A stretch of DNA of 64,000 bases, from NCBI GenBank assembly GCA_027886185.1, contig WOAB01000476.1, forward strand, positions 868,001 to 932,000. Direction: 5' to 3'. This document shows positions 44,399 to 55,054 of the stretch, piece by piece. The stretch is from Rheum nobile (Eukaryota > Streptophyta > Magnoliopsida > Caryophyllales > Polygonaceae). The position numbers were made by a program, and so were the translations under genes. Under the pieces are notes generated by a model, which saw only the letters and a list, made by a program, of their open reading frames with translations, had not been told where the DNA came from and did no database searches. The stretch's first letter is position 1; each line of letters starts with the position of its first letter.

Positions 44399-47300
44399 TC
44401 ACAACGGCTGATTTTTTACAAAAGATTTACAAGATGAATAAATACTAGAGCTCGAATCTAGAAATCGAATCCGAGATCGTTGCAACTGTGTGTAATCATG
44501 TTGAGGCAGCATGTAGTCCAAAATAGCATTGCGTAGGATAGTAAGGGAGATGTTCGAATTAGCCAGGAAGTCAGCGACTTTATTGGATTCTCGGTAGCAT
44601 TGATGAACCTGAAAATAATCCAAACCATATAATAATGAGCGAATGTCTTGAATTATGGTTGAAATTTCCCAAGGGATTTTCCAAATTCCATGAATAGAAT
44701 TAATAACAGAGAGATTATCTCCTTCAAGAACTATCCACCTAAATCCTTGAAAAATAGCCCTACGAAGGCATTCGAGAGTGGCAAGCGCTTCAGCTTTAAT
44801 AGATGAGGAGCAGAGGATCTGCCTATGGTCTAAGAATAACACCTGACCGGAGTGGTTTCAGAAAACATATCTGATATGTGTAGAACCGTTTCGTTTAACG
44901 GATGCGTCAAGGTTTAATTTTATGCAGTTAGGAGGAGATTTTTGCCATTGGGAAATATAATTGGAGCGTTTCCTTTTATTGACAGTTGAGTGATGCTACT
45001 GTGACAAGCTTGCAATCCAGTCTTTGTAGGAGATATACGCACGGTTAACAATTTGTTGAATTTGAATAGGAGCTTTTCGAAAAATTAAAGCATTTCGATC
45101 TTTCCAGATATGCCACCAAAGAAAAAGTATAGGTATAATATCTCGATTTGTGGAGTGGAAGAACTCTATATTAGTATAGAAATCATCAGTGACATTAAAA
45201 TTAAAAGTAAGACCAATAAGATTTAGAAGTAGTTGACCAGACGTAGAAGTGAACGGACAAACAAAAAATAGATGGTTAGTGTCCTCTGTAGGAAATTTAC
45301 AGATGACACAATGAGATGGAACCTTTGAGTAATGCCTATTAAGACACTCCATTGTAAATAAGGAACAAGAAAAGCATTTCCATAAGATTTTTTGGGTGGA
45401 ATTTCCAATTTCCATAACCAAGTGGGAAAGCATGGGGAGGTAGGGGTACGAGTAAGTATAGAATAAGCACTCTTAACTGTGAAGGTACAATCAGACGACA
45501 TGAACCAAATAAGTCTGTCTGATGTGTAAGTCGTGGGTATGAAAATACCCAAAATTTTAGGAATAATTTGAGGCAGAAGAACCATCTGAGAGCTCCCAGA
45601 TTCCATTTCTTGCCTGGAGTTATAAATTGAGAAACAGTGGACCCACGGTCATGGTCACCTGCGTACTGAGAAAGGGTGAAGTTTGGAATCCAATGGTCAT
45701 CCCAAAACTTAATATGAGTTCCATCGCCAAGTTGCTTGAAAAGTCCTTTGCGGAATTCTTGTTGTATTTGCAGAAGCCTGGAAAATTGCCAGGAATCTGA
45801 AGGTTTCTTTTTGTAGAAAAAATGTCAAAGTTATGTAAATATTTTTCCGAGTCAATTCAAACCCAAACGGATTGAGGTTCCGAAAGTAATTTCTAGAGTA
45901 ACTTCATTTGCATTATTATATTGATATTATAAGATAGTTCAATGTCTAGACCGCCATAACACTTAGGTTGACAAATTGAATTCCAGCAAATGATGGAATG
46001 GTGATTAGGATTGGCGTGATTCCAGAAAAACTTTGTGTTAATGTTATCAATTTCTTGGCAAATGCCCTTGGGAAGGAGGAAACTCTGTATTAAATAATTA
46101 GACTGAGACTGTAAATTAGATTGAATGAGAATAGTATGACCTGCATGAGATAGTGAATTAGCTTTCCATTTTCCAAGCTGTTTTTGTAATTTCGAAATTG
46201 CATCAACGAAAATTTCATTTTTAACACGTCCTCGAATAATAGGTATGCCTAAGTATCTTTCCATAGATCGAGTAACCTGTAAATTAAGAATACTTGCAAG
46301 AGAGAGAGAGAGATTGTTGTCTCGAAATATTGCAAGAAGTTTGGAATGTACTTTTGTGGTAATTAATCGAAAGTCCAGACTTAAGAGAGAAGTCATCAAG
46401 GAGAGATTTAATGAAGAGCATATTGTCGTGACTTGCGTCTACAAAAATTAAAGTGTCATCAGCAAAGTTTAAGAAGGGAATGCAAGTTCCATGCTTCGTT
46501 ATTTGAATTCTAACTTTTTTGTGGGAAGAGCCTGATTCATGAGTAAGTTTTCGTGCCAAATATTCCATCGCCAGAATGAAGATAAATGGGGCTATAGGGT
46601 CACCTTGTCGTAATCCGCACTAAGGGTGGAATACATAACCAGGTTCGTTGTTGACAAGAACTAATGACGAGTTGCTTGTAATACAAGTCATAACCCACTG
46701 GATCCATAAGTCACAAAATCCAAACTTGGCGAGGACGTGGGTAATGAAGTTCCAGTTCAGTTTATCATATGCCTTTTCCATGTCTAGTTTGAGGGCCATC
46801 CATCCCTGTTTACCCTTTTTTCTCTTATAGAAGGAATGAAAAATTTCATGAGCAATTAAAATGTTGTCCTGAATAAGACGTTCAAGAACAAACGCTCCTT
46901 GAAGTGGACTGATTAATTTATGGAGAAGTGGTGAAAGTCTATTAGACATAATTTTAGTTATGATTTTATAGGAGGTATTACAGAGGGTAATAGGTCTGTA
47001 GTGATTTATTGTACAAGGATTTTCTATTTTAGGAACTAAGGTGATAAAAAACTGAGCAGATTCATGAAGTAGCTGTCCTGAATGAAAAAAAAGATTGAAT
47101 AGCAGAAATGAGTGAATTTCCAATTGTGTTCCAGTATTTTTAATAGAATTCAGCAGTGAAACCATCAGGTCCTGGTGTTTTGTTCGCTGCCAAATTTAAA
47201 ACAATCTTTTTAATTTCCGCAGTTGTTGGAGGACAGCAGAGTTGGCGGTTATCATGTTCAGAAATTAGAGGAGGTATGATTGTGAAATCCATATATGTTA

Positions 47301-48737
47301 AAGGGGCATAATGTAATGGTTTAAAACGAGTTGCTAGTTCATCCGTAATTCTATTTATAATTAAAAAGTCGTCAAACAAATGAGTTCCTTTTTGAGAAGT
47401 GAAAGAAGTTATTTTATTTTTGAAACTGTATGAAAGTATCGTGTATTCATATCTGCATTAAGGTTATATTTTATTTTAGCACGTTGTTTCTAGTAATCAT
47501 GTTGAAATTTTAGCAGTTTGTTATATCTAATGAGATGATTGTTGTACAAATGTTGAGTTCGAGAATTTGTAGGATCATGAAGAAGTTGAGTTTGGAAACT
47601 GGATAATTTTTCTTGTGTCGTTTTTAACCGATAAAGTGTATTAGCACAATTATTTTGTTTCCAAGATTTAGAATAAGATTTCAATAATTTTTGTTTCATA
47701 TAAAATTTGAACATGTAGGATCCTTTATACTTGTAGTTCCAGACTTTTGATACTAATTTAGCGAAGGAAGGTTCATCCGGCCAAGCATTTTCTAGTCGAA
47801 AGGGTATTTTTTTGAAAGACTGCACATTATCTAACGTGAATGTAATAAGGCAATGATCTGAAGTGGTAAAGGGATGATTTTGAACGATGACATTGTTGTA
47901 GTGTTGTAAAATATACGGGTGAAGAAGCACTCTGTCAAGCCTTTCAAACGTAGTGTCAATTGAAGTGGTTGATCGACGCCAAGTGAAAGGAAATCCAGAG
48001 AAGAGAGTGTCTAGTAAGTCAAATTCAGCGGTGAACGTTAAAAGTCTGTGAAATCAATTGTACAAGGTAGTGGAACCGCCCATTTTGTCTGACGGTAATG
48101 AAAGATCATTGAAATCCCTTATAAGAATGACTGGTAAATTATAATTCATAATCAGCATTCGGATATTTTCCCATAAGCATAATTTATTTTCCTCACGGGA
48201 CGGGGCATAAATGAAAAATGGAGAAAGTGAATATTCAGCATTCGGTGAACGTTAAAAGTTTGTGAAATCGATTGTACAATGTAGTGGAACCGCCCATTTT
48301 TTCTGACGGTAATGAAAGATCATTGAAATCCCTTATAAGAATGACTGGTAAATTATAATTCGTAATCAACATTTAGATATTTTCCCAGAAGCAGAATTTA
48401 TTTTCCTCACGGGACGAGGCATAAATGAAAAATGGAGAAAGTGAATATTCAGACGTTCATATTCCAAAATAATTATATTGTCATTGTTGTAAAGGATTTT
48501 AGTATGCGGTAGAAAAGTTGAATTTGTGCAGAGCAACCAAAGGCCGCCTTTCGTGCCAAGCAAGGGGCACATAATGAGTGATTTAAATCTTGCTTTGTGG
48601 TAGATGGCCGAAGGTAGTATTACATTCGATTTAGTTTCGAACAAACATAGAAAATCAAGATGGTTAATATGTCTTATAAATTCAATTTCAGTCCAGAAGT
48701 TAGGTAATTTGGAACCCCGATAGTTTCCAATATCCAA
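44399..48737 (-). pseudogene. LINE 1 ORF2: endonuclease, RT, zinc finger, RNase H
   Basis: Order on the minus strand. Endonuclease start MDIGNYRGSKLPNFWTEIEF, LDFLCLFETKSN and GTKGGLWLLC (48737-48366), with the rest damaged by a duplication. Linker 47930-47490. RT: AAEIKKIVLNLAANKTPGPD, FITLVPKIENPCTINHYRPI, ALKLDMEKAYDKLNW, and FADDTLIFVDASHDN carrying the Asp pair (near 46470). zf-RVT: LWWHIWKDRNALIF preceded by CVICKFPTEDTNHLFFVCPF. Plant-type RNase H: SIKAEALATLECLRRA and VLEGDNLSVINSIHG. At least six frame breaks. RT and endonuclease would carry out target-primed reverse transcription in the nucleus. Not functional. Confidence 0.88.
48029..48453. repeat. 214-bp tandem duplication in LINE 1
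   Basis: Two copies (48029-48242 and 48243-48453) start cggtgaacgttaaaag and differ at only a few bases. They lie in the endonuclease part. Confidence 0.9.
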
Positions 48738-48836
48738 TTTTCATGAATCCATTGAATTTATAAGAATGATAAAAATAATATTAATGTTATAATTCCTAGT
48801 GAGATAAGATGGTAGACGTAAAACATAGCAATACAC

Positions 48837-49820
48837 TTAGATGCAAAACGAAGGATAGTATGCAAATATAAGGTTAAAACGGCAGAAAGGACATACAAGT
48901 TGTAGTATTTGAGATAAGGAATGGACAGCATAGTGACATATGTACTTAATTAAATTAGAGATTAAAAAGATATAATTTTTTGTAGAGATAAAGATGAAAG
49001 TGATGGTCCCAAAAAAGGTGTGAGCAAAAAAATAGCGTTTGGTAACAAGACCGAAAAAATGAAAAATCTTGAGTAAGGGTCGGAAATTATAATGACAATC
49101 TAGACCAAAAACATTATGATTAATTAGGAGCCTAGTAGATGTAACAATACGGAGGATGCAACGATTAAAAAGATTAAGGGTACAAAACACCCAATCGGTG
49201 GAGAAATTCAGCAAAAAGACTAGGACAAATTTGTGATTTCGCAAGTTGAAAGGTGAGGGGTACGAGTTGTGAAAGCAAGTATTCAGGGAATCTTGAATGG
49301 AGAGGTGAGTAAGTATGTACCAAGTTGAATTAAGCAGAAAAGAACTTCCAAAACAAATAAAATAAGGCTCAGGCATATATAAGAAATTGAAAAGTAAGCA
49401 AGTTGCATAACTCAGTTCATAGTTGCTGTTATATTTGGTTTCATGAGTGATTTCATAGAAAAAGAGGGGAAGAAGAAAGCAAAGGAGAAGCAGAGAAAAA
49501 TAATACCTTTGTATGTCTGTCGTGGGAGGAGCAAGGGAAGAGGACTCGCCATGTGAATTAATCAGGCATGAGCAGGGCCTAATCTGGACTGGCGAGGCAT
49601 GATTCGGATCGAGGAACGGAGAAAAGCTTTGACAGTTCCGGGCTCGACAGTGCATCAGGTGGATTCCATGCCAAACATTTATGATGGGTGAAGTAGCATA
49701 GTATAAAATGATTTTACATATAGTTTTCAAGTAGTGAAGTTCATAGTTTGGTTCATGATAAATTTCAAAGATTTGCTCACTGAAAAACACAGAAGAAGAA
49801 AATGATAAAGGAATATGCAC
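48837..49820 (-). CDS. Hydrophobic open frame upstream of LINE 1 endonuclease
   Basis: 327 codons, open throughout, beginning MHIPLSFSSSVFFSEQIFEI. Rich in Phe, Leu, Ile, Tyr, Asn, His and Cys, with several segments long enough to span a membrane (YYFSLLLLCFLLPLFFYEIT, FVLVFLLNFSTDWVFCTLN). I recognise no family. It ends 99 bp before the LINE endonuclease start on the same strand, where an ORF1 would be expected. Caution: the sense strand is pyrimidine-rich, which lowers the number of stop codons (all contain purines), so a long frame can arise without selection. There is no zinc knuckle or RNA-binding motif typical of LINE ORF1. Element or neutral sequence; cannot decide. Confidence 0.3.
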   Translation of the reverse strand: MHIPLSFSSSVFFSEQIFEIYHEPNYELHYLKTICKIILYYATSPIINVWHGIHLMHCRARNCQSFSPFLDPNHASPVQIRPCSCLINSHGESSSLAPPTTDIQRYYFSLLLLCFLLPLFFYEITHETKYNSNYELSYATCLLFNFLYMPEPYFICFGSSFLLNSTWYILTHLSIQDSLNTCFHNSYPSPFNLRNHKFVLVFLLNFSTDWVFCTLNLFNRCILRIVTSTRLLINHNVFGLDCHYNFRPLLKIFHFFGLVTKRYFFAHTFFGTITFIFISTKNYIFLISNLIKYICHYAVHSLSQILQLVCPFCRFNLIFAYYPSFCI

Positions 49821-49850
49821 AGAGGCGGTGGATGAAAATCAACCGAAGCA

Positions 49851-49940
49851 AAGAATGTCATGTAACAATTAGTTACATTACTTTATAATAAGCACAAAAG
49901 AATGTCATGTAACAATTAGTTACATTACTTTATAATACCA
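49851..49940. repeat. 47-bp tandem repeat
   Basis: aagaatgtcatgtaacaatt and following bases appear at 49851 and again at 49898. Each unit contains an imperfect palindrome, gtaacaattagttac. It sits between the two LINEs. Confidence 0.85.
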
Positions 49941-50149
49941 AAAAATACTATTTCTTGATATATTGAGCATTTTACTTATTATCTGCATGCATGAATATAT
50001 TAAGTAAGATTGGTAATAAGCGTTCAAAGTTCAAACCAAAACAAATGTCCATACAAGATTTCAAGAGTGGGATATGGTTGCAACTTGCAAGGCAGACTAT
50101 ATGGTAATTCACATAACAATTTACTTGTTTTTTGTAATTACAACAAACT

Positions 50150-53100
50150 TTAAGACCCATCCAAACCATATGGCAGTCCTAAATTATCCCAATGGATAAT
50201 CTTTATAAACTTTGTACCAAACGAATCAAAAGTAGAGTTTAGATTTATTAACTCATATCGGGTGTCATGTGGAATAGCCAAAATCTGGCGATTAATATCA
50301 GAGAGGATAAGTCGTTGAAAGCTGTGGAGTGTAGAAGGAGGAAGACTATGGTCGGCAAGGAGATCCGCTGCTCGATTTGCTTCGCGAAAGCAATGATGTA
50401 CCTGAAAAGCCACAAAGGACGACAAAAGGCAAACAATATCCTGAATAATGGTGTGAATTTCCCATGGAATTTTTCAAATTCCTCTGATGGAGTTAATCAC
50501 AACTAAGTTATCACCCTCAACAATTAAGTGAGTTACATGCAGACGAGCCGCTTGCTGAATCCCAGAAAGAGCTGCGAGGGCCTCAGTTTGAAGGACAGGG
50601 GTAGATGGGATGGTTTCCCTGTGGAATGAGATTAATTTACCACGGGAGTTGCGTATCAAATGTCCAATATGGGAGCTGGCATCATATTTTCGTGAACAAT
50701 CAAAGTTTAATTTGTTCCAATTAGGTGGCGGTTTCTTCCACGTGCGATTAGAAGGTCGCACACAATTGCGTCTAACTGGAGCTGGTGTGGAGGGGGAGGT
50801 AAGTGTTCGCCAGTCTTGAAAATAATAAAAGTCCTGGGTTGCTGGATAAAGTCGGGAGTTATCAGCTTGTGTTTGGAAGATACATGAATTTCAATACATC
50901 CAAATAAACCACCACAAGAAAAGAAGTGGAATAGTTTGTGAATCGGAATGGCAATAGAAATCAAAATTGTGAATAAAATTATCGAAAACCTTGAGTGAGA
51001 AGGAAAAATGAAGTTTTGATTCTAACTTATGGATAATAGACATTGTAAAAGGGCAAGTGAAAAAAAGATGGTTACAGTCCTCACAGGAAGAGTCACAAAG
51101 AGTACAGGAGGAGGGAACCTTTAAAAAGTAACGATTAAGGCATTTAGAAGTTGGCAAAGCATCCACCAGAAATTTCCAAATAAAGTTTTGTATTTTGGGT
51201 GGTAGTTTTAATTTCCAAAGCCATAGTAAGGAGTCTGAATGAAGAGCAATAGTAATATTCTGGGTAATCTTTCAGGATGATTTAACTGAGAAATTTCCGT
51301 CAGAGCTTGGGGTCCAAACAAGTTTATCCTCTGTGTCTGACAGAGGAATATGTACTGCCAACATTTTTGTGACAATATGTGATTGTAGAATGGATTGTAA
51401 TTTGTGAAAGTCCCATTGAGAATTAGGAGCAATGAAAGAGGAAACCGTAGTTAGTGGGTCTGTGATGTTGTTATAATAAGGGAAAAGCACACAGCCAGGG
51501 ATCCAAGAGTCATACTAGAATTTAGCCTTATGTTTGTTTCCTATTTCCCAACCTAAGCCGGTGCGGAACTCTGAACGAAGATGCAATAATTTTGAGAACT
51601 GCCAAGATTGTTTAGGTTTTTTCCGGTAGGAGAATATATCAGATGAGCGAATGTATTTTTTATGAATGATTTTGCACCATTGGTTGTCAGACTCTGCGAG
51701 TAATTTCCATAAAAGTTTCATTTGTAAGGATTTATTCATATTAGCTTCCTTATGAAGCCTAAGACCACCAGAGGCTTTAGGTTTGCAGATTGAAACCCAA
51801 CTAATTAAGGGGCGATAATTCAGGTTGGATTTGTTCCAAAAGAAGTTCTTAAGAATTTTGTCAATCTCATTGCAGATTTCGACTGGAAGAAGAAAGCTTT
51901 GCATTAAGTAATTAACTGTAGAAATAAATTTAGATTGAATTAAAACTAAACAACCAGCTTGAGACAAAGAATTAGCTTTCCACTTGGACAATTATTTTTT
52001 CATTTTTTGGAGATATGTATCAAAAATTTCCTTTTTAACCCTACCTCGAACAATAGGGATGCCGAGATATCATTCTAATAATGTAGTTATGGGTATATTG
52101 AGTAGAGAGGCCAGACTCTACGAGTAATAGGGATTTTGCACCATTGGTTGTCAGACTCTGTGAGTAATTTCCATAAAAGTTTCATTTGTAAGGATTTATT
52201 CATATTAGCTTCCTTATGAAGCCTAAGACCACCAGAGGCTTTAGGTTTGCAGATTGAAACCCAACTTATTAAGGGGCGATAATTCAGGTTGGATTTGTTC
52301 CAAAAGAAGTTCTTAAGAATTTTGTCAATCTCATTGCAGATTTCGACTAGAAGAAGAAAGCTTTGCATTAAGTAATTAACTGTAGAAATAAATTTAGATT
52401 GAATTAAAACTAAACAACCAGCTTGAGACAAAGAATTAGCTTTCCACTTGGACAATTGTTTTTTCATTTTTTGGAGATATGTATCAAAAATTTCCTTTTT
52501 AACCCTACCTCGAACAATAAGGATGCCGAGATATCGTTCTAATGATGTAGTTATGGGTATATTGAGTAGAGAGGCCAGCGCTGCAGTTTGAGGATCAGAG
52601 ATGTTGGAGGATGTTTGAAAGGAGCTTTTCTGAAAGTTAACAAAAAGGCCCGAAGTAAGGCTAAATTTGTGAAGTAAGTCTTTGATGAATAGCATGTTAT
52701 ATGTAGTGGCATTGGCAAATATAATTGTGTCATCAGCAAAAGTAAGAAAGGGAATACAAGTACCATTCCGGGTAAGTTGTATTCCCACTTTCCGATTATG
52801 ACGTTGGGATTCTCTTGTAAGGGGTCTGGAAAGAAATTCCGTGGCAATAATAAAGATGTAGGGGGCTATTGGATTTCCCTGTTGTAGCCCACAGGAGGGG
52901 CGAAATAGCGGACCAGGCTCGTTGTTGACAAGGACCGAGAAGGATGTAGATTTAGTACAAGTCTTTAAGAGGTGAACCTATGTCTCTGAGAAGCCAAATT
53001 TTGACAGCATTTGTTGAATAAAGTTACAGTTGAGTTTGTCGTATGCCTTTTCTATATCAAGTTTAATAGCCACCCACCTTTCTTTTTGGAGTGGAAGGAA

Positions 53101-54774
53101 TTGAAGATTTCATGCGCAACTAGAATGTTGTCTTGAATACATCTGTTTGCAACAAAAACACCTTGTTGGAGACTGATAAGTTTTAGAAGGATAATCTTTA
53201 ATCTGTTTGCAATGATTTTTGTAATAATTTTGTAAATAGTATTGCAAAGACTAATGGGTCGGTAGTGGTTAATTGTTAAGGGGTTTTCTTGTTTAGGAAT
53301 AAGTGTAATAAAATAGTGTGCACATTCTTTAAGTAGTTGACCAGAGTGAAAGAAAGCTTGTATTGTCGAGGTCAGAGATTTACCAATATATTGCCAATAA
53401 GATTGGTAGAGTTTTGCAGGGAAATCGTCAGGTCCCAGAGTTTTACGATTAGGCAAATTGAATACAACATTTTTTATTTCTGTGGAAGTGGGGATGGCTG
53501 TAAGAAAGGAATTATAAGTAGGAGTGACAAGAGAGGGGATAATATTAATGTCATTTATTAATAAAGGTTGGACTGCCATTAACGTAAAACAAGATTGAAG
53601 TCCCGACGTTATCATACGTTGGATATCAGAATGATCAGGAAAGGTGCAACCATCCCTTGTTTGGAAAGCTTTGATTTGTTGTTTATGTGTACGGATTTTT
53701 GAATAGATTGAAAATAGCTAGAGTTTTTGTCCATGTTTGTCATATGAATCGATTTTGCGCGTTGTTTCCAAAATAAGTGTTGGTATTCAAGGAGCTTGTG
53801 GTATTTGAGTAGATTCCGTTTATATTTTAGGAAGATATGTGGAGCATTGTGTGACTGGATAAGGGATGTCTATAATTTCAGAGGATTTAAGTTGCATGTA
53901 ATTATTTTGATTTTTGGATTTGTATCATGATTTAGAGTAGGATTTTAATAGTTTATGTTTCCTTAAGAATTTAAACATGAAGGAACTCGTATGTTTATAC
54001 TTCCATACTTTATGGACAAGCGCTTTATAGGATGGGTCAATAGTCCATGCTAGTTAAAAATGAAACGGGTATTTTCTGAAAGATTCATTAAAGACTAAGG
54101 TGACAATAATTAAACAGTGATCAAATGTGGTGAAGGGGTGGTGATCGACATGAACAGATGAGAAAGTGTTAATAATAGATGGATGAGTAAGAACACGATC
54201 CAAACGCTCATAGGTAGTTTCAGATTGAGTGGTAGATTTCCTCCAAGTGAAGGGAAAACCCGAGAAAGGAGTATTAATTAAACTGAATTCCAATAGGAAA
54301 TTATTAAGCTGGTTAAAGGCGAGAGTAAGAAGGTTCAATACCGCCTAACTTATCTTTTGGGCTTAAAATTTCATTCAAATCACCAATATCCATAACAGGA
54401 ATGTTATGAGTAATGATTAAAGAACCAACTTTCTTCTAGTAATCTGATTTTTGATCATCTCTACTAGGCGCATAGAGAAATAGAATAAGGAATTTGAAGT
54501 TGTTGTGGAGACAATGTATTGCAAGGATGTTTGAATCATTAAGTATAACGAATGTGTTGGTGATTAATAGGGAGTCCTTAGTCAACATCCATATTATCAC
54601 CGAATTGAAGCCTATTTTATTAATAAATGTCGTACTAGGAGTTGCATTTGTTTTGGTCTCTGAGAGGCATACCATATCTAATTGATTATATCTCTTCATA
54701 AAGACAATTTCAGTCAAGAAGTGTGGGTGACGAACGCGGCGTGAGTTCCAATATCCAATTTTCATTGGGAACAT
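50150..54774 (-). pseudogene. LINE 2 ORF2: endonuclease, RT, zinc finger, RNase H
   Basis: Starts MFPMKIGYWNSRRVRHPHFL (endonuclease), LDMVCLSETKTNA, then FLLEFSLINTPFSGFPFTWR and LDRVLTHPS. RT: FNLPNRKTLGPDDFPAKLYQ, YFITLIPKQENPLTINHYRP, CIQDNILVAHEIFNSF, CIPFLTFADDTIIFANATTY (Asp pair) and FFWNKSNLNYRPLISW (seen twice through the duplication). zf-RVT: CTLCDSSCEDCNHLFFTCPF. RNase H: NWNKLNFDCSRKYDASSHIG and HLIVEGDNLVVINSIRG. Many frameshifts. The two LINEs share domain order and many motifs but differ clearly in sequence, so they are separate subfamilies or old copies. Confidence 0.88.
51668..52578. repeat. 447-bp direct duplication in LINE 2
   Basis: Copies 51668-52114 and 52132-52578, period 464, start gattttgcaccattggttgt and end gtagagaggccag, with a 17-base spacer. 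They are nearly identical by eye, so the duplication is younger than the decay of the rest of the element. Confidence 0.92.
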
Positions 54775-54891
54775 AATTTAAAGTGGATGCGCGGGATTAA
54801 TGTTTTTATTTGTCGAGCGTTTATTTGCATATAGATTTTATTTGAGCGGGTAAAGGGACACTGTCAATATGTAAGTTGTAATTTATGGTGT

Positions 54892-55054
54892 TGATGGAAA
54901 ATGAGGACATAATTTTGTGAAATTCTTGCTTGATTAATTCAGGAGAATGTACAGCATATATATAGTAGTGGAATGGTACTAAGGACAGCTGTCCTCTAGG
55001 AATAGTCTAGAAGGAAATTGATCATATCTAATTACAATGATGTATCCGTTACTA
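54892..55054 (-). repeat. 3' LTR of element H
   Basis: 163 bp. On the minus strand it starts TAGTAACGGATACATC and ends CCATCA. A TATA-like catatatatag is at about 54956. The first three bases form the stop codon of the polyprotein. Confidence 0.95.

Larger units (their letters stand above)
44340..49850 (-). mobile_element. L1-type LINE 1, decayed
   Basis: On the minus strand: 5' region with a hydrophobic open frame (49820-48837), then endonuclease, RT, zinc-finger and RNase H parts of ORF2 (48737-44399), and a short A-rich tail (minus strand of the T run at 44341-44347). No ORF1 with zinc knuckles is seen. A 214-bp tandem duplication lies at 48029-48453. The 5' end is approximate. Confidence 0.8.
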
